Source of the DNA: JALOAT01 sp041685115
Lineage (GTDB): Bacteria; Pseudomonadota; Gammaproteobacteria; Thiohalomonadales; Thiohalomonadaceae
DNA length: 64,000 nt
Reading direction: 5' to 3'
NCBI GenBank assembly: GCA_041685115.1
Contig: JAWLGK010000003.1
Span: 130,854 to 194,853, forward strand
Below the pieces are notes generated by a model. It saw nothing but the letters and a program-made list of their open reading frames with translations. It did not search any database and had not been told where the DNA came from. Below are positions 26,584 through 35,696 of this stretch, piece by piece. The position numbers and the translations under genes were made by a program. Each line of letters begins with the position of its first letter. Position 1 is the first letter of the stretch.

Positions 26584-29500
26584 ATGACTTTCACCATCAA
26601 GCGCAAACTCATTTTGCTGCTCCTGGCGAGTGTGCTCCTGGTCCTGTTGCTGGTTGGACTCGCGTTCCACCAGTTGATTCGCGAGTTCCATGAGGAAGAA
26701 TCCCACCACCGCTTCACCGAACTGTTCCGTGAAATCAGTCGGCAGATCGATGAGCGCGAGGCCAAGCTCATCCGCACCGTAGAGACCCTCGCCAAGCGTA
26801 CCGGTGTGGTGTCGTCGATCAACATGATTCACCGTTACGCGCGTCCCGAGACCTACGAGGGGCTCATCTACGACGTTGAGAAGCAGGCCCTGATGCGGGT
26901 CCTCGCCAATCAGGCGCACACGGGCGGTATCGGGCAATTGGTAGCCTACGATGGGCGCGGCATGCTCGTCGCCTTCCATCGCGAACAGGAGCCGCCTCTG
27001 GGGGGCTATGTCTCGTACAACAAGGGTGCACCCGTGGTGATGGCCAGCGCACTGGGATCCAAGTGGTCCGAGGCGAGTCTGCCCGAGACGGTGGCACTGA
27101 ACCGGACGCCCGGTCAGGAGCGCTCTCACTCGGCGGTATATCGACGTTGCCGCACTGGTTTTGTCATCGAAGTGACGGCCCCGGTGTTGCGCGAGTTTCC
27201 GGACGGTTCTACGGAAGTGATAGGGTCCTTGGTCGGCACCCAATTTATCCACGACGAGTTCTTTGCCGAGGTGACCCGGCGCAGCGGCATCGATGTGGCG
27301 CTGCTTTTCCAGGATGGCCAACACGTCGGCGGCTTGCGTGAAGTGAGTGGGATGCCCTCCGAGGCCTTCATGCAGTTTGACGATTTGATGTCTGGCGTCC
27401 ACGCACACCCGGAACACGGCAAATATTTTCTCTCCGCAGTGGGTGTATCCCTCGCTGATGGACAGCGCGCCGTCATCATGGGCGGCATTCCTCTGGAAAC
27501 GGTGCAACAGGAGGTCGATCGCACCCAGCAGGTCATGCTGATCATCCTGCTGTTGTCCGCAGCCGTCATCCTCCCGACCGGCGCCTACACGGCGCGGAAG
27601 CTCATCAGCGAGCCCGTGGACAGGCTGCTCGCCAGTGTGGAGGCCTTCGGGCGCGGTGAATCCGCGCGGCGGGTCGACGTGCACAGTGATGATGAGCTGG
27701 GTCGCCTGGCGCTTACCTTCAACACCATGGCCGAGACCATTGCGCAACGTCAGCAGGCCATGGTCGAGAGTGAAGACAAGTACCGCAACCTGCTCGAGAA
27801 CCTTCCGCAACGCATTTTCTACAAGGACCGAAACCTGGTCTATGTGTCCGTCAACCAACGCATGGCGGAAGACCTCGGCATCAGGGCCGAAGATGCTATC
27901 GGCAAGACCGACGAAGAGCTGTTCCCGGCGAATCTCGCGGCGGAGTACCGCGAGAGCGACCAGCGCGTATTGGACGCCGGACACATCGTGGAACGTGAGG
28001 AACGCTACTGTTTCGACGGTGAAGAGCGTTTCATCCACACGGTTAAAAAGCCTCTCCTCGATGCGCACGGCGAGGTGGTCGGCATCCTGGGTATCTTCTG
28101 GGACGTCACCGAGCGCCGTCAGGCCGAAGAGCAGTTGCGCCAATCCGCCGTGGTATTCGAGAGCACGGCAGAAGGCGTGATGATCACCGATGACCGCAAA
28201 GTCATCATCGCCGTCAACAAGGCCTTCACGGAGATCACCGGTTTCGAGCCGGAAGAAGCCATCGGACAGACGCCGAGTATCCTGGGGTCCGGACGTCACG
28301 ATGAGGCGTTCTTCGGCGCCATGTGGAAGGACATCGTGCGCAACGGACGCTGGCAAGGCGAAATCTGGAACCGTCGCAAGTCGGGCGAGATCCATCCGGA
28401 ATGGATGACCATCAGCGTCGTGCGCGACCCCAATAGCCGCGTGATGAACTACGTCGGGGTATTCTCCGACATCTCCGCCATCAAGCAGTCGCAGGAGCAG
28501 CTCAATCACCTGGCGCACCACGACCCGCTCACCGATTTACCCAATCGGCTGTTGTTCTCAGCGCGCCTGAGTCATGCCATCGAACACGCCCGGCGCAGCC
28601 AGACCCATGTGGCAGTGCTCTATCTGGATCTCGATCGCTTCAAGAACGTGAACGACACCTTGGGGCACCCGGTAGGTGATCAACTGCTGCAGATGGTGGC
28701 CTGGCGCATGCGGGAGCACCTGCGTGAATGCGATACGGTGGCGCGCCTGGGCGGCGATGAATTCGTGGTGACCCTGGATCGCGTCGAGGATGCAAGTGAA
28801 GTGACAGCGGTTGCGCAAAAACTCCTGGACGTGTTCGACGAACCGTTCGTGGTGGCGGACAACGAGTTGCATCTGGGCGCGAGCATCGGTATCGCCATGT
28901 TCCCGGAGGACGGTAACGACATGGCCACCCTGCTGAAGAATGCCGATGCCGCCATGTACCTCTCGAAGGAGGAAGGTCGCAATACCTTCCGCTTCTACAC
29001 CACCGAGCTGAGCGCCAGCGCAGAAGAGCGTTTCCACCTGGAAGTCGGACTCCGCCATGCACTCGATCGCGGCGAGTTCTGTGTGTTCTACCAACCGTTG
29101 GTCGACATGAGCTCGGGAAGCATCGTTGCCGCCGAAGCCCTGTTGCGCTGGCGGCATCCGGAATACGGCCTGGTCGCCCCGGACCGTTTCATCCCGCTCG
29201 CCGAGGATACCGGGCTCATCGTCCCCATCGGCGAATGGGTACTCCGGGAGGCGTGTCAGCAGTTCGTCAGCTGGCGGAAGCAGGGGCTCGGGCTCAAGCG
29301 AGTTTCCGTGAACATTTCCGGTGTGCAGGTGCAGCGTGGCGATCTGGTCGGTACGGTGCAGAGGATAGTGCGCGAGACAGGTATCGAGTCAGGCTGTTTG
29401 GAACTGGAGATAACCGAAAGCCAGTTGATGAAGGAACCGGAGCAGGCCACGGCCACCCTCGACGGGTTGCAGGCCCTTGGCGTGGAACTCGCCATCGACG

Positions 29501-29820
29501 ATTTTGGTACGGGTTATTCCTCGCTCGGCTATCTCAAACGGTTCCCGCTCGACAACCTGAAAGTGGACAAGTCATTCGTGCACGATATCGCCACCGATGC
29601 CAACGACGCAGCCATCGTGCGCGCGGTGATCGCGCTGGCGGAAAACCTCCAGTTGCGCGTTACAGCGGAAGGCGTGGAGACCGAAGCGCAAAAGGACTTT
29701 TTGCTCACCCATGGTTGCAAGCTGGCGCAGGGATGGTTGTTCGGGCGGCCGATGCAAGCCACGGAGTTTGCACAACAACTGCTCGGCGACACCACCGACG
29801 AGGCCGACAAGATCGCCTGA
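26584..29820 (+). CDS. Transmembrane HAMP-PAS-PAS-GGDEF-EAL c-di-GMP enzyme
   Basis: A 1078-residue inner-membrane receptor. A membrane helix lies at about 8-30, a periplasmic double-Cache-like sensor at about 31-310, a second helix at about 315-335, HAMP to about 390, and then two PAS domains (about 395-510 and 515-640; SAVVFESTAEGVMITD starts the second). The GGDEF domain has LGGDEFVV at about 720-727. The EAL domain has AEALLRWRHP at about 849, then NISGVQ, EITES, AIDDFGTGYSS, KVDKSFV and AEGVET, so both halves look competent. The gene is 12 bases from the binding-protein gene. The net direction, synthesis or breakdown, cannot be told from sequence. Confidence 0.9.
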   Translation: MTFTIKRKLILLLLASVLLVLLLVGLAFHQLIREFHEEESHHRFTELFREISRQIDEREAKLIRTVETLAKRTGVVSSINMIHRYARPETYEGLIYDVEKQALMRVLANQAHTGGIGQLVAYDGRGMLVAFHREQEPPLGGYVSYNKGAPVVMASALGSKWSEASLPETVALNRTPGQERSHSAVYRRCRTGFVIEVTAPVLREFPDGSTEVIGSLVGTQFIHDEFFAEVTRRSGIDVALLFQDGQHVGGLREVSGMPSEAFMQFDDLMSGVHAHPEHGKYFLSAVGVSLADGQRAVIMGGIPLETVQQEVDRTQQVMLIILLLSAAVILPTGAYTARKLISEPVDRLLASVEAFGRGESARRVDVHSDDELGRLALTFNTMAETIAQRQQAMVESEDKYRNLLENLPQRIFYKDRNLVYVSVNQRMAEDLGIRAEDAIGKTDEELFPANLAAEYRESDQRVLDAGHIVEREERYCFDGEERFIHTVKKPLLDAHGEVVGILGIFWDVTERRQAEEQLRQSAVVFESTAEGVMITDDRKVIIAVNKAFTEITGFEPEEAIGQTPSILGSGRHDEAFFGAMWKDIVRNGRWQGEIWNRRKSGEIHPEWMTISVVRDPNSRVMNYVGVFSDISAIKQSQEQLNHLAHHDPLTDLPNRLLFSARLSHAIEHARRSQTHVAVLYLDLDRFKNVNDTLGHPVGDQLLQMVAWRMREHLRECDTVARLGGDEFVVTLDRVEDASEVTAVAQKLLDVFDEPFVVADNELHLGASIGIAMFPEDGNDMATLLKNADAAMYLSKEEGRNTFRFYTTELSASAEERFHLEVGLRHALDRGEFCVFYQPLVDMSSGSIVAAEALLRWRHPEYGLVAPDRFIPLAEDTGLIVPIGEWVLREACQQFVSWRKQGLGLKRVSVNISGVQVQRGDLVGTVQRIVRETGIESGCLELEITESQLMKEPEQATATLDGLQALGVELAIDDFGTGYSSLGYLKRFPLDNLKVDKSFVHDIATDANDAAIVRAVIALAENLQLRVTAEGVETEAQKDFLLTHGCKLAQGWLFGRPMQATEFAQQLLGDTTDEADKIA

Positions 29821-30170
29821 TCTCCTCTGGTCGTTCCCGACCGCGCTGTCATCGCCGCTATGCGCCAACGTGACCTACGGCTGCGGTGAACGACGCAGGT
29901 TGCGTTCGCCCACGACACAGGTGACATGACTTCCATTACTTATGGCTCACGGCAGGTAGCACGGAAGCGTCCCGCCAAAATGCAGTATCCCTGGGCTACC
30001 GTAGCCCGACTCACCCGACGATTGACCGTCGTGCGCCGCTTTAAACTGCCGTAGCGAGCAGGGATTTGTTCCTGAGAGGGCTGGTGTCGGCGTCCCGATG
30101 CAGGGCACCAGCGCGAGCCCATGCCCGATGGGGAGAGCTCTCGTTCACCGTGTCTTCCGATATGCTCTGT
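29821..30170. other. Intergenic region with REP-like and other short repeats
   Basis: No gene recognised. At 29859-29880 TATGCGCCAACGTGACCTACG is a half-copy of the 'cgtaggtcacgttggcgc' family found at 41731, 55116 and 60417. GGTAGC... and CTACCGTAGCCCGACTCACC (about 29996-30014) are further REP-like phrases. The 150 bases upstream of mrpA are listed separately as a structured leader. Confidence 0.5.
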
Positions 30171-30306
30171 GGGTAACAGCCTCGCCGAGGCGCCGGTCAT
30201 GACCGGACAGCGGCGGGGCTGCTGCGCCATTGGCTGCCCGGGGGCTGAGCCTTCCGCCCCGAGTATGCGCGGCGCCTTGCCTCGGACCGCCTGATGCGGC
30301 GGTCCG
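30171..30306 (+). promoter_or_regulatory. Strongly structured leader RNA upstream of the mrp operon
   Basis: Three elements are visible. (1) An 11-base-pair stem 30177-30187/30211-30221 (CAGCCTCGCCG with CGGCGGGGCTG, one G-U) encloses the perfect hairpin CCGGTCATGACCGG (30193-30206). (2) CGGGG (239-243) can pair CCCCG (257-261) while GGCT (232-235) can pair AGCC (248-251); taken together these cross, making a possible pseudoknot. (3) A 9-base-pair hairpin 30283-30306 (CGGACCGCC...GGCGGTCCG) ends 14 bases before the mrpA ribosome site. The pattern is that of a riboswitch with an expression platform. The neighbouring sodium antiporter makes a Na+- or Li+-sensing class (nhaA-I, nhaA-II or DUF1646 type) a natural candidate. 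I could not confirm any consensus from memory. Confidence 0.55.
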
Positions 30307-30328
30307 CCACTGCACGGACAAGGATTGT

Positions 30329-33130
30329 ATGTCACTGGTTCTAATCCTTCTGCTCCCCATTGTTGGCGCGCTGCTACCCCCGTTGGCGGCCCGATTGGGA
30401 CGCGATGCGGCGCCGGCTGCCGCGGCGGCACTGACCGGCGGTGCGCTCGCGTTGCTGCTCGGGCTCGCGCCCTCGCTCGACGAGCCGGCAGCCCTGAGTG
30501 TCCCTTGGGTGCCCACCCTGGGACTGGAGTTTGCGCTGCGCCTGGACGGTCTCGGTTTTCTGTTCTCGCTGCTCATCCTGGGCATCGGGTTGCTGATGAT
30601 CCTTTACGCGCGCTACTACCTGCCCAAATCGGATTACCTGGGCCGGTTCTATGGCTTGCTGCTGTTGTTCCAGGGCGCCATGCTCGGCGTGGTGCTTGCG
30701 GATAATCTGCTGTTGCTGGTGGTGTTTTGGGAGCTCACCAGTCTCAGTTCCTTTCTGCTCATCGGCTACAACATCGGGTCTGGCGAGTCGCGCCGGGGGG
30801 CACGCGTCGCCTTGGCTGTGACTGGTGCAGGGGGGTTGGCTCTGCTCGCCGGCTTTCTGATGCTGGGGCACATGGCCGGCACGTATCGCATTGGCGAACT
30901 GCTTGGCATGGGCGAGACCATACGTGCCCATCCCTGGTACATGCCCATGCTGCTTCTGGTGCTCACGGGCGCCTTCACGAAGTCTGCGCAATTTCCTTTC
31001 CACTTCTGGTTGCCTGGGGCCATGGCAGCGCCCACGCCAGTGTCGGCATATCTGCATTCAGCCACCATGGTGAAGGCCGGTGTGTTCCTGTTGGCGCGGT
31101 TGTTTCCGGTACTCTCCGGTACGGATGCGTGGTTTTTCATCGTGGGCACGGTGGGACTGGTCACATTGCTGTATGCGGCCTATGTGGCCCTGTTCCAACA
31201 CGACCTCAAGGGACTCCTGGCCTACTCCACCGTGAGCCACCTCGGGCTCATTACCCTGCTGTTCGGTATCGGCACCCCGCTCGGGGCCGTGGCAGGCATT
31301 TTCCACGTTATCAACCACGCCATCTTCAAGGCCTCGCTGTTCATGGCGGCCGGTATCATCGATCACGAGACCGGGTCACGCGACATGCGGCGTATCAACG
31401 GGCTGTGGAACTACATGCCTCATACCGCGCTGCTTGCCATGGTGGCGGCCGCTTCCATGGCGGGTGTGCCACTGCTCAACGGCTTTCTCAGCAAGGAAAT
31501 GTTCTTTGCGGAAACTGTTCATTTAGAGCAGCTGGGAGTGGCAGGTTGGATCCTGCCGGCGCTGGCCACGCTTGCAGGCGTGTTCGCTGTGGCCTATTCC
31601 GTGCGGTTCATTCATGACGTGTTCTTCAACGGTGAACCCGTGGACCTACCGAAGATGCCCCCCCACGAGCCGCCGCGTTGGATGAGGATTCCCATCGAGG
31701 TGCTGGTTACCTTGTGCATAGTGGTGGGCCTTTTTCCCGGGTTTATGGTCAAGCCGTTGCTGGATGCTGCCGCGTTGGGGGTCGTCGGAGCACTCCCGGA
31801 CTATGACCTGGTACTGTGGCACGGGCTTTCACCGCCCTTGGCTATGTCCGCGATCGCCCTGGTTGGCGGCATCCTGGTGTACGCGGTCCGGCGTTACGTC
31901 TTCGCCGTTCACGACCGCTTTCCCTTGCCGGAAGGCTCGGATGTGTTCGAGCGCGCCTTGTCGCGTGCCATGGCAGGCGCCGAAATTCTACGGGCCTCGT
32001 CGGACGACGGGCGTCTGAGGCGCTACATCGCGTTGGTGTTCGTGTCGGCAGTGGTCTTGGCTGCTGCGCCGTTCCTCTTGAGGGGAGGTGGCTTGGGCCC
32101 GCTGCCGCTGACCGATGCGGACCCTCTGGTGCTGATTGCCACGTTCATGCTCGTCGGCGGCGCGCTGGCCGCCGTATTCATGCACCAACGGCGCCTATTG
32201 GCGATCATTTGGCTCGGGGTCGTAGGCCTGGTGGTCACCCTGACGTTCGTGCATTTCTCCGCGCCCGATCTCGCCCTCACCCAAATCACCGTGGAGGTGG
32301 TCTCCACAGTGCTTCTGCTGCTCGCCCTGTTCTTTCTTCCGGGCGGCCAACGAGAGCACGAGCCGCATGGGCGCCGCGCATTCGACGCCATGCTGGCGGC
32401 GCTGGTGGGCTTGGGTGCAGCGGCACTGGCACTGGGGGTGCTTACCCGGCCCTATAAGAGCATCGCGGGATTCTATTTCGCCAACGCCAAGCCTGTAGGC
32501 GGCGGCGACAACGTGGTGAACGTGATACTGGTTGATTTCCGTGGATTCGACACCCTGGGCGAGATCACCGTGCTCGCCATCGCCGCCACGGGCATCTACG
32601 CCATGCTGCGCGGGCTTCGCCTGGACCTGCCGGCCACCGACAGCGCCGGCCGACCCTGGTGCGGCGAGCGTCATCCGCTTTTCCTGGCGGTGCTGTCCCG
32701 GCCCCTGCTGCCGCTGGCGCTGCTGGTCTCGATCTATCTCCTGCTGCGCGGCCACAATGCGCCTGGTGGTGGGTTCATCGCAGGCCTGGTCGCCGGGACC
32801 GCACTCATACTCCAATATCTTGCCAACGGCATCGAGTGGACCCAGGCCCGTTTGCGCCTGCGTTACTTCCGCGTGGCAGGGACGGGGCTCATCATCGCCG
32901 CACTTACGGGCCTGGCTGCCGTAGCGGCAGGGCGACCTTATCTCACCTCTGGCTTGCTCCACCTGAACCTGCCCCTTATAGGCGAACTGGAGCTGGCGAG
33001 TGCCATGGCGTTCGATCTGGGTGTTTTCTTCGCCGTGCTCGGCGTGGTGATCATCGTTCTTGCCCATTTGGGCCGGCTGAGCCGTCAGCAGGTGCGTACG
33101 CCCCCGGCGAACCCGGAGGAGGTCCACTGA
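30329..33130 (+). CDS. mrpA: Mrp Na+/H+ antiporter subunit A fused to subunit B
   Basis: A 933-residue membrane protein with about 20 or more helices. Residues 1-500 are a NuoL/ND5-like channel (WELTSLSSFLLIGYN, STVSHLGLITLLF, FHVINHAIFKASLFMAAG, AGVPLLNGFLSKEMFF). The end carries an MnhB-like domain (GHNAPGGGFIAGLVAG at about 807-822). This A-B fusion is the form used in the six-gene (group 2) Mrp systems, and no separate mrpB follows. The start ATG at 30329 lies after AAGGA. The TGA overlaps the mrpC ATG. The product exchanges cytoplasmic Na+ (or Li+, K+) for protons in a complex with MrpC-G. Confidence 0.95.
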   Translation: MSLVLILLLPIVGALLPPLAARLGRDAAPAAAAALTGGALALLLGLAPSLDEPAALSVPWVPTLGLEFALRLDGLGFLFSLLILGIGLLMILYARYYLPKSDYLGRFYGLLLLFQGAMLGVVLADNLLLLVVFWELTSLSSFLLIGYNIGSGESRRGARVALAVTGAGGLALLAGFLMLGHMAGTYRIGELLGMGETIRAHPWYMPMLLLVLTGAFTKSAQFPFHFWLPGAMAAPTPVSAYLHSATMVKAGVFLLARLFPVLSGTDAWFFIVGTVGLVTLLYAAYVALFQHDLKGLLAYSTVSHLGLITLLFGIGTPLGAVAGIFHVINHAIFKASLFMAAGIIDHETGSRDMRRINGLWNYMPHTALLAMVAAASMAGVPLLNGFLSKEMFFAETVHLEQLGVAGWILPALATLAGVFAVAYSVRFIHDVFFNGEPVDLPKMPPHEPPRWMRIPIEVLVTLCIVVGLFPGFMVKPLLDAAALGVVGALPDYDLVLWHGLSPPLAMSAIALVGGILVYAVRRYVFAVHDRFPLPEGSDVFERALSRAMAGAEILRASSDDGRLRRYIALVFVSAVVLAAAPFLLRGGGLGPLPLTDADPLVLIATFMLVGGALAAVFMHQRRLLAIIWLGVVGLVVTLTFVHFSAPDLALTQITVEVVSTVLLLLALFFLPGGQREHEPHGRRAFDAMLAALVGLGAAALALGVLTRPYKSIAGFYFANAKPVGGGDNVVNVILVDFRGFDTLGEITVLAIAATGIYAMLRGLRLDLPATDSAGRPWCGERHPLFLAVLSRPLLPLALLVSIYLLLRGHNAPGGGFIAGLVAGTALILQYLANGIEWTQARLRLRYFRVAGTGLIIAALTGLAAVAAGRPYLTSGLLHLNLPLIGELELASAMAFDLGVFFAVLGVVIIVLAHLGRLSRQQVRTPPANPEEVH

Positions 33131-33459
33131 TGGAAGCACTCGTCGCACTCGCTATCGGCGTGCTGGTGGGCTGTGGCGTGTATCTGCTGCTGCGCAGACA
33201 CAGTTTCTCCGTGGTGTTCGGGCTGGTGCTGCTGTCCTATGGCACCAATCTGTTCCTATTCGCCATGGGGCGGCTCAACACTCACCGCGAGCCGCTCGTT
33301 TCCTTGCCGGGTCCTTACACCGATCCATTGCCTCAGGCCCTGGTGCTCACCGCGATCGTCATCGGCTTTGCCATGACTGCCTTTGTGCTGGTGCTGGCGC
33401 TGCGCGCCCGCGGAATGCTCGGCTCCGATCGGGTGGATGGCAGGAGAGGGGATGAATGA
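33130..33459 (+). CDS. mrpC: Mrp antiporter subunit C
   Basis: A 109-residue NuoK-like subunit with three membrane helices: GVLVGCGVYLLLRRHSF, LVLLSYGTNLFLFAMG, then LPQALVLTAIVIGFAMTAFVLVLALR. The DPLPQALVLTAIVIGFA signature is diagnostic of MnhC/MrpC. The ATG at 33130 overlaps the mrpA TGA by one base (TGATG), and the TGA overlaps the next ATG. The protein is required for the seven-protein or six-protein complex; the short basic C-terminal tail is ordinary. Confidence 0.95.
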   Translation: MEALVALAIGVLVGCGVYLLLRRHSFSVVFGLVLLSYGTNLFLFAMGRLNTHREPLVSLPGPYTDPLPQALVLTAIVIGFAMTAFVLVLALRARGMLGSDRVDGRRGDE

Positions 33460-34943
33460 ACCTGCTACTCATTTTGCCCGTGCTGCTGCCGCTGCTTACC
33501 GGCGCCACACTGCTCGCTTTGGCGCGGCCGGCGCTGCGTACGGCACGCGTGTTATCGGTGGCCAGTGCAACCGCGCAATTGGCCGTGGCTGTGACGCTGT
33601 TCACCACGGCTGCGGATGGTCTCATTCTTTCCTACGCGGTCGGTGACTGGCCGGCGCCGTTCGGGATCACGTTGCTACTCGACCGCCTGTCGTCGCTCAT
33701 GGTGTTGCTCACTGCGCTGCTGGCGCTGTTCGCCCTGCTGCACGCATTGGGTGGGGTGGATGGGCGGGGGGCAGGATTTCACGCGCTGTTTCAGTTTCAA
33801 CTCCTTGGCCTGAACGGCGCCTTCCTCACTGGTGACGTGTTCAACCTGTTCGTGTTTTTCGAGATCCTGCTCATCGCTTCGTACACGTTGTTGTTGCATG
33901 GCGGCGGTGCGTCACGCACACGCGCCGGCTTGCATTATGTCGTCCTCAACCTGGTGGGTTCGTCCCTGTTCCTGATCGCCGTAGGCGTGCTCTATGGTGT
34001 TCTCGGCACCCTGAACATGGCCGATCTCGCCGCACGTCTCGCAGCGGTGCCCGCGACAGACATCATGCTTGTCGAGTCAGCGGGCTTACTGCTGCTTGTG
34101 GTGTTCGGACTCAAGTCCGCGCTCGTGCCGCTGCACTTCTGGCTGGTGCCCGCCTATTCCAGCGCCACCGCGCCCGTGGCCGCCCTGTTCGCCATCATGA
34201 CCAAGGTGGGCGTCTATGCCATCGTGCGTGTCTACACGTTGATGTTCGGTGCAGCGTTGGTCGGGCCGTGGCTGCTGTGGGGCGCCCTCGTCACGTTGGC
34301 GGTAGCCGGTATCGGCGTGCTTGCGAGCCGCGAACTCCGCACCCAGGTTGCCTGGCTGGTGGTGTTCTCCGTAGGCACGCTGCTGACCGGCGTATCGCTG
34401 TTTACCGGTATGGGCATCAGCGGTGCACTGTATTACCTGGTGCACACCACCCTGGTGAGTGGCGGGCTGTTTCTGCTTGCTGATCTCATTGGTGCGCAGC
34501 GGCGCGAAGGCACGTACCTGACGAGTGGCGAATACCCTGCGGCGCGTCAGTGGTTGGCTGTGCTGTTCCTGGTAGGGGCGATCGCAGCAGCGGGGCTGCC
34601 GCCTACCAGTGGGTTCATCGGCAAGGTGCTGGTGCTTCAGGCCGGCCTGGAGAGTCCCGAGGTGACATGGCTCTGGACGACGATACTGGTGGGAAGCTTC
34701 ACCGTGCTGCTGGCCCTGTCCCGGGCCGGCAGCGTGATCTTCTGGAAGAGTAACCGTCCGCCCGCGGCGGCGGCACCGCACTGGCTTGGCTCCGTACCCG
34801 CGGCCGTGCTGGTTTCGGCGGGGCTGTGGCTGGCCCTCGTGGGCGGTCCGCTGACGGCCTATACCGATGCGACCGCGGTGCAGTTATTATCGCGCGGCAC
34901 CTATGTCTCTGCCGTCCTCGGCCATGTGAAGGAGGCGCCATGA
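33456..34943 (+). CDS. mrpD: Mrp antiporter subunit D
   Basis: A 495-residue NuoN/NuoM-like subunit with about 14 helices. Typical marks are FNLFVFFEILLIASYTLLLHGG, GLKSALVPLHFWLVPAYSSA (the conserved antiporter lysine and histidine region), ALYYLVHTTLVSGGLFLLAD and GLPPTSGFIGK. It is one of the two large proton-channel subunits. The ATG at 33456 overlaps the stop of mrpC (ATGA), and its own stop overlaps the ATG of mrpE. No frameshift or gap is visible in any Mrp gene, so the operon should be functional. Confidence 0.95.
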   Translation: MNLLLILPVLLPLLTGATLLALARPALRTARVLSVASATAQLAVAVTLFTTAADGLILSYAVGDWPAPFGITLLLDRLSSLMVLLTALLALFALLHALGGVDGRGAGFHALFQFQLLGLNGAFLTGDVFNLFVFFEILLIASYTLLLHGGGASRTRAGLHYVVLNLVGSSLFLIAVGVLYGVLGTLNMADLAARLAAVPATDIMLVESAGLLLLVVFGLKSALVPLHFWLVPAYSSATAPVAALFAIMTKVGVYAIVRVYTLMFGAALVGPWLLWGALVTLAVAGIGVLASRELRTQVAWLVVFSVGTLLTGVSLFTGMGISGALYYLVHTTLVSGGLFLLADLIGAQRREGTYLTSGEYPAARQWLAVLFLVGAIAAAGLPPTSGFIGKVLVLQAGLESPEVTWLWTTILVGSFTVLLALSRAGSVIFWKSNRPPAAAAPHWLGSVPAAVLVSAGLWLALVGGPLTAYTDATAVQLLSRGTYVSAVLGHVKEAP

Positions 34944-35425
34944 GACGCTGGCTACCCCATCCCTGGATGAGTGTGCTGCTGTTTAGCGTGTGGCTGCTGC
35001 TCGTCAATGATATCCGTGTGGTGAGCGTGATCAAGGCAGCCCTGTTGGGTGTAGTGCTTCCCGTCCTCACCAAACATTTCTGGCCCGAGCGACCGCGGCT
35101 GCGCCGGCCCTCGGTGGCGCTGCACTATCTGTTGCGACTGCTTCTCGACATCGTGCGCGCGAATCTGGGCGTGGCGGTGCGCGTGCTTGGGCCGAACCGT
35201 CGTCTGAAGCCGGCTTTCGTGAGCGTACCACTCGAGCTGAATAACGATTTGGCGGTTACCCTTCTGGCCAGTACGGTTTCACTCACGCCCGGTACCGTAT
35301 CAGCGGAAATCAGTGCCGACCGTCGTACGCTGCTGGTGCACTGTTTGGATGTGGACGATAAGGAGAGAATCATCGACGGCATAAAACGTCGTTATGAAAA
35401 ACCTCTGAAGGAGATTTTTCCATGA
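34940..35425 (+). CDS. mrpE: Mrp antiporter subunit E
   Basis: A 161-residue subunit with one or two N-terminal helices (HPWMSVLLFSVWLLLVND, ALLGVVLPVLTK) and a soluble tail. The motif FVSVPLELNNDLAVTLLAST followed by VSLTPGTVSAEIS, with LLVHCLDV after it, is diagnostic of MnhE/MrpE. The ATG at 34940 overlaps the mrpD stop (ATGA); the longer open frame upstream lies inside mrpD. The last base-pairs overlap the mrpF ATG. GGAGG precedes the start by 5 bases. Confidence 0.94.
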   Translation: MRRWLPHPWMSVLLFSVWLLLVNDIRVVSVIKAALLGVVLPVLTKHFWPERPRLRRPSVALHYLLRLLLDIVRANLGVAVRVLGPNRRLKPAFVSVPLELNNDLAVTLLASTVSLTPGTVSAEISADRRTLLVHCLDVDDKERIIDGIKRRYEKPLKEIFP

Positions 35426-35694
35426 TGCTGCAATGGGCAGTGACAGCAGGGTTCGCGATGATGGGTGCGGCTGCGTTGCTCAATTTCTGGCGTCTCCTGC
35501 GTGGACCGGATGCCCCCGATCGCATCGTCGCGCTCGACACCCTCTACGTGAACACCATCGCCTTGCTGGTGCTGATCGGCATCCATTTCGATTCGAGCGT
35601 TTACTTCGAATCGGCGTTGTTGTTGGCTGTCGTGGGATTCGTGACTACGGTTTCCCTGTGCAAATACCTGTTACGCGGCGACATCATCGAGTGA
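35422..35694 (+). CDS. mrpF: Mrp antiporter subunit F
   Basis: A 90-residue subunit with three helices. RLLRGPDAPDRIVALDTL is the signature of MnhF/MrpF, including the aspartate implicated in transport; a long helix-rich tail ends SLCKYLLRGDIIE. The ATG at 35422 overlaps the stop of mrpE, and a GGAG lies 9 bases before it. Spacing to mrpG is 2 bases. Confidence 0.95.
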   Translation: MMLQWAVTAGFAMMGAAALLNFWRLLRGPDAPDRIVALDTLYVNTIALLVLIGIHFDSSVYFESALLLAVVGFVTTVSLCKYLLRGDIIE

Positions 35695-35696
35695 CC

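Noticed and set aside
26521..28521. 666-codon open frame on the minus strand
   Set aside because: Antisense to the PAS-GGDEF-EAL receptor and low in hydrophobic order; no family marks.
30329..34943. NADH dehydrogenase (nuoL/nuoK/nuoN) genes
   Set aside because: The ND5-, NuoK- and NuoN-like genes are followed by MrpE, F and G with no other nuo subunits, so this is Mrp.
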